Shown: positions 1-11,915 of the stretch, piece by piece
Position numbering within the stretch: the stretch's first letter is position 1
Layout of the letters: each line of letters opens with the position of its first letter
DNA from: Bretschneidera sinensis
Taxonomy: Eukaryota > Streptophyta > Magnoliopsida > Brassicales > Akaniaceae
Assembly: GCA_023935145.1 (NCBI GenBank)
Contig: CM043705.1
Location: forward strand, 17,016,501-17,080,500
Reading direction: 5' to 3'
Length of the DNA: 64,000 nucleotides
Notes under the pieces: generated by a model
The model's input: only the letters and a program-made list of their open reading frames with translations
Databases searched by the model: none
Told to the model about the DNA's origin: nothing
Program-made: the position numbers and the translations under genes

Positions 1-590
1 AAATCTTCAGCTAAGGTTGAAGATGAAGCCTTGCCATTGTTTAGCATTATATTTTCATATTTGCGCATAATAATTCTGATGTTTTTAGTATAAATTTTCT
101 GTTCAATTATTTGAGTAAATCTTATGATTGATTGCTTTTAATTGTTAAATTGGATATTCCTTGTGTTTCATCTGATGGATACATCGAATTGTTTTCGATT
201 AAATTGGATTTCCTTTATGATTTGTTAAAAGCGGATACATTGGATGTTTTTGGTTTAATTAGGATATTCGTTGTTTTTTGTTTAAAGCTGGATTCATGGA
301 ATTTTTTTGATTACTTTTATATAGAACATGAAAATATATACTTTACTTTGGTGGGGTGGATTCAGAAACCTTAGTCTTTTTATCATTTGCTTTAAATCAA
401 TTTAGTTTAAGTTTATATTTCTTTGCACAATATAATACAAAATTCGGAACTAGGTTAAAATAGGATTAGTTTAGATAAAATTATATTTTCACAACGCAAT
501 TCCCTGTGGATTTGACCTCGCACTTGCACACACTATATTGCAAACGATTCGTGCGCTTGCGAGTAATTTAAAACTCACAACACCAGTATC
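1..590 (+). mobile_element. 3' part of a Ty3/gypsy-type LTR (remnant)
   Basis: The end of this block (about 498-583) reads as the U5 end of plant gypsy LTRs: a 'TTCCCTGTGGATTTGACC' stretch followed by 'CGATTCGTGCGCTTGCGAG' and a run ending in CACAACA. In intact plant elements this is followed by a tRNA-Asp-type primer binding site, which is missing here, so the copy is broken at its right side. The AT-rich sequence to its left has no convincing coding content. The left end lies outside the window. The assignment rests on remembered family sequence and was not checked by search. Confidence 0.45.
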
Positions 591-1240
591 ATATAGAGCA
601 GAAGGAAAATGGAAGAAAAGAAGCAAGAGGGAAGAGAAGATTCTGATAGATTTCGATGACAAATGGATGAGATTTTGGAAGAGCATATGATGAATTAAGG
701 AAGAAGAAGAGAAATTTGGGAGAACTATCACACAAATTTGTCAAATTCGTGCTCTAAATCTTTAGAATTAGGCACATGTGTGCGGCACATGTGTAGATTT
801 GGGTGGAAGACCAGCTCATGAGTTATACATGTCCTTCTCATGCATATCACAAGATCTTAAGTTAACTGTGTTTAGCTTCATCCTGTTTTGGGTTTAAATT
901 GCACTTGTTTGCATAGATAAAGGGCTTAATTGTCAAAAATAAGTACATAAGGGACCGAATTGAAACCATGGGTATACATGAGGGACCAAAAATGTCATTT
1001 ACCCAAAACTTTGTCAATAAATTTTTTTAAACACTACCATGATTATATTATCATCGTTTAGTCATTTCAACTTCCACTTATTTATCAATGAATTCATCAT
1101 GTCAAAGGCCAAAGAAGCATGAATGCATGACTACAAAGAGTGATAGCACAACCAAAATAAAAAAGAGTTTATGCAGAGGCAAGTAAAATAACCTAACAGA
1201 TTAGTAAGGGATAAATGGGTATTTTGGATAACAAATGAAG
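591..1240. other. Non-coding, no recognisable gene
   Basis: A purine-rich patch (600-720) is followed by AT-rich sequence. The phrase around 930-1010 (repeated 'gggacc' words near 'gaattgaaacc') is of a kind common in plant dispersed repeats. No reading frame resembles a known protein. Confidence 0.4.
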
Positions 1241-1545
1241 TGATATTAGTTTCGGTTTGAATTTGATAACAAACGAGTATATTCGAGCTCAAGTCTGAGT
1301 CTTAGATTATTCATTTGAGCTCAAACTCGACTTTGAACTATAATTTTAATAAATAAAAATATTAAATAAATATTAGTTCGAGCTTTATAATACCTTATCG
1401 AATTATTTGAAAGCTTTTCAAACCGAACTTTAAGATATTAAACCTCAGCTCGATAAGTTTTTCGAGCTTAATTTTCAGGTTCGAGCTTAATCGAGTCAAA
1501 TTTTAATCGAACTCGAATAGCTAAATAAAAACTTATCGAGCTACG
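1241..1545. repeat. TCGAGCT-rich dispersed repeat
   Basis: Within about 300 bases the words TCGAGCT, GAGCTCAA and AACTCGA recur in both orientations. The block can fold on itself: 'ttcgagctcaag' near 1284 pairs with the region near 1470-1520. This style is typical of short non-autonomous plant transposons. I could not define terminal inverted repeats or a target duplication, so class and borders are uncertain. A similar but different block lies at 13300-13460. Confidence 0.4.
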
Positions 1546-1918
1546 TTTTGCTTGATTCTGTTAAAGACCTGACTCAAAGGTTGGTTGTAAATAATCACTT
1601 TAAATATACGTTTTGCACCATAGATGGGCTCTACACTGATGGGCATCAGAGCCTGACTCACAATGTATTGGGTTTGGCTTCACCTCATGGTTTGATAAGC
1701 CTACCAATTAACTCCATACAAAATAAAAAAGAAAATAATCAAGTAAAACATAATTACATCTCAAATTTTTAAAAAACAATAATCATATCTCATTCTTTAA
1801 GAACATTAGTTAAAATTAAGATAATTATTTTTTTTAATGCGTTAAAACCTCACATATTAACTATTTCTTACATTAAATAAAAATACTCAAGATGTCACTT
1901 CATTATTTAAAAACTTAT

Positions 1919-1978
<60 letters not shown>

Positions 1979-2679
1979 CAAACCTGAATATGCATCATAT
2001 TTGTTAGCACTTGGTTGATTGAATCATGTTGTCTCATTTTTTGCCACTTGGACGATAAAGATAAAAAAAAAAAAAAAAAAAACAAGACAAACAAAGTTCA
2101 CGGAACATTGTGGCGGTGTCTGTAACATTAAAGTCTAATAAAATCTTTCTTTTTTTTTTTAGTAAAAGAATTTAATTATGAACAAGAGAGCAAAGTTCAT
2201 AACATTAGGACTCCTCATGAGAGACCATTCTATTAACTGTCCTAGAGGATATATCAAACAAAATCTCAGAAGTAATAGACGTAAGGAGTCAGGGGTATTA
2301 GCATATATTTTTTCCGAAGCTTATCTACAATAGTGTTAGACTCTCTATAACAAAAACGGAGCAGGACATACACAAAGTCAAAACTCATATAAGATCTAAT
2401 ATACCATCCAAACTACTTCAGTGTTCAGAATAGAGAAGATGAGGAAGGAAAAAAAAAGAGTTTTTGCTCTCTGATGTAGGAAGATTCCATGCAAAAGATG
2501 AAGCTACATGAAAGAAATTTTGGAAGGTTTTTATGATCATAATTTTTATTTTGGCTGAAGGGAAGAAAGGGAAAGAAATTATTAAGTCTTAAATTGTAGG
2601 AGAGAATCCTTGGTGATAAGATGTCAAATACATATGGAAGTTGTTTTTAAGTGCTTGACTTTTAACCACAATTAAATTT
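1546..2679. other. Non-coding AT-rich stretch
   Basis: Contains a long TA microsatellite (listed separately), an A-run near 2066 and a T-run near 2150. No gene or clear transposon end was recognised. Confidence 0.4.
1923..1976. repeat. (TA)27 microsatellite
   Basis: An uninterrupted TA dinucleotide run of 54 bases, counted directly. Such runs are length-variable and are often used as markers. Confidence 0.97.
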
Positions 2680-3286
2680 TGTTGGGGCACCAAAAATTAT
2701 TTTCTCTTATTTGTATGAATAAAATAGGTAAAATAACAATACCGAATAACCAATGTAGAAAAATAATAATCAAATCACAAAAATCAAGATACCGAAGTTT
2801 TATGTGAAAAACCTCTTCATTGTGAAAAGAAAAAATCACGAGACCTATTTCAATCAAAATTTTCACTATAAATTAACGGGAATATAAAGTATCATTTCTA
2901 AATCAACTAGAGAATCAATGTATAATTTGTCGTCACCCAAAAGGTGGATTTCCACAAAAATCTACCTTACAAAAATTAAACTGATCTCACCTAAATAAGC
3001 TGTAACAAAAGCATGCGAATAAACATAATGCATTAACTTGAAGCCTTCACCATGTAAAAACAACACGCAAAATCTGAGCTCAAACTATGATGAAATTGGC
3101 CTTCAAATGGATCAAAATAGTAAGTAAAACCCAAGAAAATATTTGCTCTCAAAAACTGTTTCGGCGGATGCAAAACTCGTTTCTATCAACAGAATAGAAA
3201 TTTTTCTTCTTTATACACTAATGGCCTTAGGGTCACGTCATACTCATTATTGACGGTGGCCCCACAAGACAGGACCGATTCCAACA
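2680..3286 (-). mobile_element. 3' LTR of copia-type element 1
   Basis: On the minus strand the LTR starts TGTTGGAATC at 3286, directly after a polypurine tract (GAGGGGGAGA, about 3288-3297 on the plus strand as TCTCCCCCTC), and runs to about 2680. A second copy of the same LTR lies at 11916-12487 and aligns along most of its length, for example the shared blocks with 'aataataatcaaatcacaaa' and 'ggccttagggcca/tca'. The LTR follows the copia polymerase remnant at 3290-4466 in the correct order. Confidence 0.8.
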
Positions 3287-3289
3287 ATC

Positions 3290-4466
3290 TCCCCCTCTTG
3301 ATTCATGTGGAGGGCACAACAACCTACAATCTTTTTGCACAATTTAAGCTTTAGTGAAGGCAAAACTTTAGTCATCATATCTGATCCATTACCATCGGTA
3401 TGGATTTTCTCAAGTTGCAATAATTTCATCTCTAGAGCATCATGAATCCAATGGTAACACATATCAATATGCTTAGACAATGAAATGTCGGATTTTTGCT
3501 AATATGGATAGCACTTTGACTGTCACAGTACAACACATACTTTTCTTGATTCATGCCTAATTCTTGTAATAACTTTTTCAACCATAGTAACTCCATGGAA
3601 GCTTTAGTCAAGGTAATATATTCAGCCTTAGTAGAAGCTAAAGCAACACATTTTTGAAGTTTAGACTGCCAAGAAACAATTTTGGCTGCAAAAGTCATCA
3701 AGTACTTTGAAGTAGACTTTCAAGTGTCAACATCGCCAGCCATGTCATCTGCCAAACCATTTAGCACAGATTTACCATCACCAAAACACAAACATATATT
3801 ACAAGAACCAATGAGATATCTAAGAATCCATTTAACAGCTAACCAATGCTCTTTGCTTGGATTATAGAGAAACCGACTGACAACACCAATTGGATGAGCA
3901 ATATTTAGCCTTCTGCAAACCATGGCACTTATTAGACTACCAATTGCAGAAGCATATGAGATTTTTTTCATTTCATATTTCTCTTTCTCACTAGTAGGGA
4001 ACTACTTGGAACAAAGCTTGAAGTGACCTGCAAGTGGAGTAATAACAGGTTTTGCATTGTTCATATGAAATCTCTCAAGAATTTTCTCAATCTAACCTTC
4101 TTGAGATAGCCACAACTTCCCATGCTTTTATCGTGGGAGATCTTTATACCAAGAATCTATTTCATCGGTCCCAAATCCTTAATGGCAAAGGATTTACTGA
4201 GGTTCTTCTTCAATTCATCAAGCTTGCTAATATCATGACCAACAATCAACATGGCATCCACATAAGGCAAAAGAAAAATATCCACATAAAGCAAGAAAAA
4301 AATAAAGTTACCATCAGAAAACTTCTTAACAAACTCATAATGGTCAAAAGTAGTCTAGTTATAACCATGATTCTCCATGAAAGAATAAAATTTCTTATAC
4401 CACTACCTGGGTACCTGCTTAAGCCCATACAAGCTCTTTCTCAACCTGCACACCAACTGTTCTTTA
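3290..4466 (-). pseudogene. Copia-1 reverse transcriptase and RNase H remnant
   Basis: Read on the minus strand from 4466 downward, three frames carry Ty1/copia pol motifs in order. First comes the RT end with LVCRLRKSLYGLKQ (about 4385-4460) and the catalytic region near 4240-4300. Next is the block SYASAIGSLISAMV...IAHPIGVVSRFL (3971-3720). Last is RNase H with SWQSKLQKCVALASTKAEYI and CDSQSAIHISKN (3701-3490), ending near GSDMMTKVLP. The expected YVDD has become YVD followed by a short duplication and YVDA, and stops and frameshifts separate the pieces. Everything upstream of the RT (gag, protease, integrase) is lost at 4466, where a different, plus-strand copia begins. Confidence 0.85.
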
Positions 4467-4575
4467 GATGATTCAAGAACAGTATTGAGATCAATCTTCG
4501 ATCATGTTCTTGAGATTTAGAAGAAGTTGGAAAGCAATTTTGAGTGCTGCATAAATCTGAGATTTTCTCCGCAAG

Positions 4576-5670
4576 ATGGGTTAAAACTTCATTGTTGAGA
4601 AGTTCAATGGAAAATGAGACTTTTCCATTTGGAAGCGGAAGATTAAGGCTGTTCTTATGCAATAGAAGGTGGACTTGGATATTAGAGAAGATGACGCTTT
4701 TCCAGCAAATATCACGGAAGTCCAGTGGATTGAGATGAAGAAGATGGCATACAACACCATCTTTCTGTATATCTCGGATAGTGTCACAAGGGAGTGCGGA
4801 GACTTGGAAGATCCAGCTGTCATATGGAAGAAACTAGATGAGTTGTTTCTTACCAAAACTCTCCCTAATAAGATTTATCTTCTTAAACGAATCTTTGCTT
4901 TTAAAATGGATCCTAATAAAGAGTTGCAAGATAATCTTGATGTGTTTAATAAACTAGTTCAAGATTTAGGTAGTTGTAGTATAACATTCCTGGATGAACA
5001 ATTGGTTGTTATGTTATTAAATTCTCTTTCTGATTATTTTGAAAGTTTGATTAATGCAATTGAATATGGAAGAGATACACTAACCAAAGAAATTGTGATC
5101 AATGCTATAAAGGCTCATGATTTCAAAGCCAAGATGAGGGAAGCATCAAGTGGGGAAGGGCTATTCGTTAGAGGAATGCCAGCAACTCGAAATGACAGTA
5201 GTATCCATGGCAACTACTAAGAGAAAACAAAGTGTAGAGGGTAGAGCCATGGGAGATCACATTCCAAAATAAGATTTGGAGGAAAGAGATGCGTCTACTG
5301 CAATAAAGAGGGTCATTTTAATAAAGATTGCAAGAAGAAGTTATGGGATGAGAAAGGAAGCCATACCAAGAATGAAGAGGCTTCGGTTGTCAAGGGAGAA
5401 CAACAAGATTATGTTCTTGATGTGTGCTTAAATGTGAGCAGGAAGCAAGGCAGCGGGAAATTGATCTTGGATACTGGGTGCACTTATCACATGTGCCCTC
5501 ACAAGGATTGGTTCAAGAATTTCAAGGAAACCAATGATGGAAAGGTTTTCTTGGGGAATGATAATTCTTGCCAAGTGAGGGGGATAGGAGACATCCAGTT
5601 GAGGATGTTTGATGGAGTCACAAGGCTGCTGCGTAATGTAAGATATCTTTCGGATTTGAAAGAAACTTGA
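4576..5670 (+). pseudogene. Copia-2 gag and protease remnant
   Basis: A single forward frame runs from an ATG near 4576 to 5670, with in-frame stops early on (near 4579, 4612 and 4657), at 5218 and at 5242. The gag part contains the copia pattern of EKFNG, then IWKKLDELFL and a helical region. It is followed by a CCHC zinc knuckle (CVYCNKEGHFNKDC, about 5290-5331), which binds RNA in Gag. The aspartic protease motif LDTGCTYHMCP (about 5467-5499) is intact. The frame is then lost by a one-base shift near 5665. The 5' LTR and primer binding site are absent; the sequence abuts copia-1 near 4466. Confidence 0.85.
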
Positions 5671-6810
5671 TCTCATTGGGGCAGCTGGATTCCTTGGGGT
5701 ACACATACAAAGCAGAGGGAAGAAAGATCACGGTAACTAAGGGATCATTGATAGTGATCAAAGCAGCAATTAAGGATGGTCTCTATGAGATGATCGGAGA
5801 GACGAAAATCAATGATCAAGCAGCAAGCTTGATGGTTGAGATGGATAAGGCGGTTCTTTGGCACAATCGCTTGGGATATATGAGCGAAAAGGGCCTGTAA
5901 GTTCTCAGCAAGGATGGTCTACTTGATGGTGACAAGATAGAGAAACTTGATTTCTGCGAGAGTTGCATTCTTGGGAAGCAACATCGGGTCAGCTTCAACA
6001 CCGGAGTGCACAAGTCTAAGGGGATTCTTGACTACATTCATGCGGATCTTTGGGGACCAGAAAGAACACCAACACAGGGAGGTAATCGTTACTTTTTTTT
6101 CTTTAATTAATGATTATTCAAGAGAGGTTTAGGTTTATTTGCTTAGAAATAAATCAGATGCTTTGAATAAATTTGTGGTGTGAAAAAAGTTGCTAAAGAC
6201 TCAAACAGGTAGGGTAGTTAAGGTTTTATGAACCGATAATGGCTTAGAATTTTTTAATAAGAATTTTGATAAATTATGTGAATTAAATGGGATTCTAAGA
6301 TATAGAACGGTTGTAAAAACCCCTCAGCAAAATGGAGTTGTTGAGAGGATGAATACGACCCTTACGAAAAATGTTAGGTGCATGTTAATTAGGTCCGGTT
6401 TACCAAAATGTTTTTGGGGGAAAGCTGTGTCTACTACTGCATCTAGGGCTTTAGACCTTAAGACTCCTATGGAGATGTGGAGTGGAAAACCCCCTGAGTT
6501 GAGCAACCTTAGGACTTTTGGGTGTGCTGCATTTGCACATCAAAATGATGATAAACATAGCCCAAGGTCTAGAAAATGTGTGTTTCTAGGGTATGATGAT
6601 GGGGTTAAGGGGTATAGGTTGTGGTCCTTAGAGCAAAACGGAATGAAACCCATAATAAGTAGGGATGTTATTTTTAATGAATTGTTATTTTCCTATTTAG
6701 AGAAAACTAACCCTACAAGGGATAGTGAGCAAACCAGTCCGAAATTTGTGGAGCATAGCATCAAGGAAAATTCAGTTCAGGTAGAGCAAGGATGGCAAGA
6801 GGATTAGTAG
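5667..6810 (+). pseudogene. Copia-2 integrase remnant
   Basis: The GAG-pre-integrase segment LWHNRLGYMSEKGL and CESC form the zinc-binding end; the second histidine of the HHCC set is Y here. The catalytic core shows HADLWGP (first Asp), TDNGLEF (second Asp) and PQQNGVVERMN (catalytic Glu), followed by the GKPPELSNLRTFGC and CVFLGYDDGVKGYRLW region of copia integrases. Stops interrupt it at 5898, around 6108-6130 and near 6228; several replace tryptophan codons. A frameshift lies in the T-run near 6092. The linker after the integrase is acidic and ends at a TAG at 6805. Confidence 0.85.
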
Positions 6811-8568
6811 CAGGTAGAGCCCATTGATGAAGGCCAAGCTCAGGACACTCGAGAGAATGCTGAACTAGAAGAGGATGATGCAGTAAGTCAGAATGACTAT
6901 CAGCTCACAAGGGACCAGGAAATGAGGGTAGTCAGACCACCTTTAAGATATGGTTTTGCTAGTGCTAATGTAGCAGCTCCTTATTCAGAAGGAGGGGTTG
7001 AACCAGAACCTTACATGGATTGCATGGAATGTAAGGATTCGTCAAAGTGGCAGTTAACTATGGAGGAAAAAATGGATTCTTTAAGGAAGAACAACTCTTG
7101 GGAATTAGTGCCCAAACCAGAAAAACAGAGAGTTGTGGATTGTAAATGGATTTACAAGATCAAAGAAGGGAACACTCCAGGGGATGAAGTCCGGTATAAA
7201 GCTAGGCTGGTGGCGAAGGGGTTCACACAAAGAGAAGGCATAGATTTCACCGAAATATTCTCACCAGTTGTGAAATACAAGACGATAAGGATAGTATTAG
7301 CAATGGTGGTCCAATTTAATTGAGAAATCGAGCAAATGGATGTAAATACAGTGTTATTACATGGAGAGCTTGATGATATCATCTATATGAGGTAACCCAA
7401 AGGCTATGAGGAAGGAAGACAGGGAGAGTCGGTGTGCCAATTGAAGAAATCTCTCTATGACCTGAAGCAATCACCTCGACAATAGAATAAGAGGTTCGAT
7501 TCCTTTGTAACCAGCTTGGGTTTCATGAGGAGCTACTATGATTCGTTCTTGTATTACAAGAGGCACAAGGTGGAGGAAATGGTGATCATCCTCATCTATG
7601 TTGATGATATGTTTCTGGTTAGGAGCAGCATGGAGAGGATAGGAAAATTGAAGTCTCAACTCAGTGAGGAGTTTGAGATGAAGGATCTTGGCCATGCGTT
7701 GAAGATCATTGGGATGTGTATAATCCGAGAAAGGGAGAGAAACATATTGAAGATTTCTCAGACTTCCTACATAGAGAAGATGATATCTAAGTTCTCTATG
7801 GAAGATAGCAAATCAGTGAAGGTTCCCTTTGCCGGTCATTTCAAGTTCTCCAGCGATCAATGTCCAAAATTGGATGAGGAGAAGAAGAAAATTGAAAAGA
7901 TCCCTTACTCTAGTGCGGTTGGATCTGTAATATTCACCATGGTAAGCACTAGACCTAATATTGTTCATGCAATAGGTGTTCACAGCAGGTTTATGAGTAA
8001 TATAGGAAATGAGCATTGGCTTGGGATGAAATGGTTGCTGAGGTGTTTCAAGGGAAGCCCAAATGTGGGGTTGGTTTATGAGAAGAGGGGTAAGTCCATC
8101 TGTCTTGAGGATTATGTTGATTCGGACTATGGAGCAGACCAGGATAAAAGAAGATCGATTACCTCCTACTTCTTCAACTTAAACAGATGTTGTATAAGTT
8201 GGAAGGCTCGGTTGCAGCCGGTGGTATCACTCTCAACAACCGAGGCTGAGAACATAGCGGTTACGCTAGCCATAAAGGAGGCTATGTGGTGCAAAGGGTT
8301 GTTGGAAGAGTTGAAGGTCCTAAAAGAGCAAGTGGTGGTGTATTCGGATAGCCAAAGTGTGTTACATTTGTGCAAGAATCCGATGTTCTATGAGAAGACA
8401 AAGCATATGGATGTTCGGTATCATTTCATTTAGGAAAATGTTATGAAAGGATGCATTCATGTGGACAAAGTCGCCATGGAAGAAAATCCCATAGATTTAG
8501 GTACTAAAGTTCTACCTCTAAGTAAGTTCAATCATTACCTTAAACTTCTTAGAATTGGAGTCGGTTGA
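6811..8568 (+). pseudogene. Copia-2 reverse transcriptase and RNase H remnant
   Basis: One forward frame continues from the integrase. It begins with [12 protein letters not shown] and [12 protein letters not shown] (7050-7170), then [16 protein letters not shown] and the catalytic LIYVDDMFLV (about 7585-7614), followed by DLGHALKIIGM. RNase H follows with YVDSDYGADQDKRRS, VSLSTTEAENIA and YSDSQSVLHLCKNP, ending near 8568. In-frame stops at 7321, 7396, about 7483 and 8431 inactivate it. All are single-base changes from codons expected in the family. The catalytic DD pair is still present. Confidence 0.88.
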
Positions 8569-8650
8569 TATGATGACTCAAGATTGAGTTTGGATCCTAA
8601 GTTCTCTGCACAATGGGTTCGGGTTTAATCGCTTAGACAAAGGTAGAGAT

Positions 8651-9324
8651 TGTTGGTATTTGTCCAAGGCTTAAATAGGAGTTGAAAATAGCATCAGGTT
8701 TGGAGGTGTGCGCCGCACCTTGGGAGTGTGCGTGGTGCATGATCAATATGCATAGGATCACTTAGACTTGATCAAGGGCTATGATTGATTGGTTCTTAAG
8801 ATCTAAGGGTGGAGATTGACTTCAAGATAGGTTCAAGAAGTGGTGCACTATATAAAGGGTCACCTAGCTTCAATCACAATAGTGTGAAAGATATAACTTG
8901 TGAAAGTGAGACCAATATAAGAGTGCAAAGACACAAACAAGAGAGACTCATTGGAGAGGCTGGTTGTTTAAAGAGGGAGAGTAGTATAGATTGGGGGGAT
9001 TCAAGGGACTTGTAATTGAAATTTTCTTGGGAAAAATTCCAAGGTAACTCAAGACCTTATCACTTTCTTTTCTCTTTTTTCGTTCTTCAAGAACAAGAGG
9101 TTTCTTAGAGAGGAGTTGTTGTAACTTGTAAGAATTCATTGATTTAGTGCAAAGGGCTCAGAGGAACTCACGGGGACGTAGGCACATTGCCGAACCTCGA
9201 TAACAAATTGCTTGTGTTCTTTCGTTTCTTTGATTTCTGTTTATGTTATGATCATTACAAGTCATTCTAGACTTTGGTGTTTGGAAGATCACCACCTAGG
9301 CATCTTGAGGATGGTTTCCCAACA
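8651..9324 (+). mobile_element. 3' LTR of copia-2
   Basis: Starts TGTTGGTATTTG immediately after a purine-rich tract (AGGTAGAGAT, 8641-8650) and ends TTTCCCAACA at 9324. It contains a TATA-like 'ctatataaaggg' near 8849 and a T-rich transcribed tail. The 3' end has a 'cacggggacgtaggcacattgccgaacc'-type U5, of a kind seen in other plant LTRs. Order and orientation match the upstream pol remnant. Confidence 0.75.
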
Positions 9325-9325
9325 G

Positions 9326-11624
9326 TGTTGCATTTAAATTACACAATGTAAAAAAAAATTGAGATTAAGAAACTACTTTTTTGAATTTATTCTTTCAAAT
9401 AAAAATTGTGGTTAGTATTTCAAAAATACATAAAACATATATCAATAATAGTTGATATTTGAAGAAGATAAAATTAAAGATTTTCAAAAACTTATGTACT
9501 TTTAAAAGTCATGTATTTGATATTATTTTGTGATGAGCTAACAATCTTAATTTAAGTTGAGAAATGTGTGATTAGTTATCTATCATCAAAGTGAAGTGAT
9601 TCAAATGAGAAATAATGTACCAAGATAAATTGCTTGAGTGAGATTTTGCCATGTACTCAAAAGAACTTTGTTTTAGTAAAAGAATCTTATAAGGTAAGGA
9701 CATTTTGATTATATAAATGCTTGATTCCTCTATTATTTCTTATATGAATCATATGGCATGAAATGCATGAAATAAATGTGTTTGATTGATAGCTAGAATG
9801 GAAATGATTTTGATGATATATGCTATGTGTAGCTAATCGTAAAAATCTTACACTCGCATAATTGATTTTTTGTATTTCTAAATTTGATCTAAATTATCAT
9901 AAACTCATTTTCAGTACAAAATATTTTTACAAAAATAATTTAAATTGATTTTTAACATGGTCAAAATGTTTGAAAACTTAAAAATGCTATTTAGGTTAAC
10001 CCATTCGATTGGACCATTGAACCAGTCGACTGGAAAAAGGGTAAGAATATTTCTGCCCTTGACTGAGTCGACTGGTCCAAGGATCTAGTCGACTAGATGA
10101 AGTTATCATTTCCTAAAATTCAAATTTTAAGTGACCCAGTCGACTGGACATGCAAAAATATTTTTTAAAATTTTGGATAGTTTCTAATGGGATTTTTTTT
10201 TTTTTTTGTTAAACTTGATAAAAATTTTAATTTTCAAAATAATAGGTTAAGTGTTTTAAAGACTATTGTGTGGTCTATTCATGAAGATTTCAAACCATTC
10301 AAAGTTAATTTTGAATCAATTGTTGACCATGAATCATCAAGCTTAAAAAATTATTAGTTAATCAACTTGAGCAACATTAGCATCTAGCATGAGCTCTTAT
10401 CTATCTAAGTTGCTTATATGTTTTTGCCTTTTTTATAAAAAAAAAATCATTTGTGGCTAATTTTATATGAACCTTAATCTCTTTTATGCTTGATTATGTT
10501 TAACATAAACTATTTGCAATTGCATGTTTATGCAAAACAGGTTCTTATATCCCTTATGTTAAATGCATAAGTTAAGAAGAAACTTCATTCACTCCTATGA
10601 TAAAAAGGAAGAAATCATATGAGTTGAGTTATGAACTATTTAAGTTGAATCATTGCTATTGCTTGAATTGGATGCTCTGAATTGTCATGTGTTGCAGGGA
10701 GGAAAATATCCTAAAAACAGAGGAAACTCTGTCAAATTTTCTTTAGAAATCTAACATACTCTAGAAGTAGTTGAAAAGTACTTAGCATTACTTACTTTTT
10801 TGTTCATCTACTAATGAAGTTTGTTGAGTCCATCCAAAAATCTTTATGTAGGTTCATTCTTCTCACAACTCAAATTTTAACTTATTTTTTATGAAAGATA
10901 GAAAGGAGAAGAATGAGAAGACGTTTATGCTCATAACATACATTAAAGGAGAAAGTATGGTACAAATCTCTATCTCTTATTTTTTTTAAATATAAATTTG
11001 ATAAATTCTCTTTGATTTGGAATTGGATAAATCAAGTGATGAGCTTGAATTTAGATTTGAGAATTATCTTTGAGTTATTTATCTATCAAGCATGAGCTAA
11101 AAGAGTTGGTGTAACTCTTGTGAGAGTTTGTAAGTGAGCTAGTGAGTGTTGGGCATATACATTTGGGTAGCAAACTTAGGATTCTTGTTAAAAAGGTTGA
11201 AGCAACACCCTTGAAGTTGTTTGTTTGTATTTGATTTTAGCAACACCTGTGAAGTTGCTGGGTTTAGTGAAAGGCTTCAAGGAGGATCTTTGAAGAGAGT
11301 GGACGTAGGATCGGAAGGATTCCGGTATTGCCAAACCACTATAAATCGAGTTTGCATCTCTCTAACTCTATCTCCTTAATTACTTGCTTATAATTATTTA
11401 TTATTCAAATAAATGAGATTGATTGCTTAATTATTTTATAATTCAATTATCTTTTCTATATTAAGCAATATACTTTCTCATCTTTGTGCTAGTAATTTAG
11501 AAAGATTGATTTGATTTAATTTCGCATATATTTTGATATTTGAGATTGCAAAAAGAATTTAAAATTTTTTTAATACCCAATTCACCCCCTTTTGGGTATT
11601 GCTATAGTATATTTTGGACCAACA
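9326..11624 (+). mobile_element. Probable SIRE/Maximus-type copia LTR
   Basis: The right end is well marked: 'cccaattcacccccct' then 'ttggaccaaca' ending at 11624, the usual tail of SIRE-type LTRs. Upstream is a U5-like region with 'gtggacgtagga...ccaaaccactataaatc' (about 11300-11345). The block at 10015-10150 carries four GTCGAC palindromes, a feature shared with the SIRE family later in the window. The left border is a guess: TGTTG at 9326, right after the copia-2 LTR. A length of 2.3 kb is long for this class, so another insertion may be hidden inside. Confidence 0.45.
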
Positions 11625-11840
11625 CTAATGATAAAAGCCTTGTTCTGAGCTGATTCTCTGATCAATCCATTTTCGAATCACCACAACAACTTTCCTCTGC
11701 AAAAGCTTCCAATCTTCATTAGTTTTGTTTGTTAGTTTAGTTCTATCACCCTCAATAAGGCCACACATATCCCTACAGTATAACAAATCAAACATCCTAG
11801 GCTTCCAAATTGAATAATTTTTTGTAGTGAGTTTAATCAT
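11625..11840 (-). pseudogene. Gag start of a second copia-1 family copy
   Basis: The minus-strand frame begins MIKLTTKNYSIWKPRMFDLL and continues with GLIEGDRTKL, the usual N-terminus of copia Gag, where the protein recognises its own RNA and assembles. It is about 70 residues long and is cut at 11625, exactly where the end of the neighbouring plus-strand LTR (ACCAACA) sits. The gag start lies 75 bases inside the LTR and primer binding site at 11891-11916, the normal spacing. Confidence 0.75.
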
Positions 11841-11890
11841 GGAACTTTAACTCTCCTCCATTTTAATTCACACAAGAATTCGTAATTCAA

Positions 11891-11912
11891 TCAACCAAAA
11901 GCTCTTATACCA
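11891..11912 (-). promoter_or_regulatory. Primer binding site (initiator-Met tRNA type)
   Basis: On the minus strand, TGGTATAAGAGC follows the LTR end. It is one base off the TGGTATCAGAGC that plant copia elements use to prime reverse transcription from initiator tRNA-Met. Confidence 0.75.
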
Positions 11913-11915
11913 CTT

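Noticed and set aside
132..374. 80-codon frame at the window start
   Set aside because: AT-rich sequence inside an LTR remnant, no protein motif.
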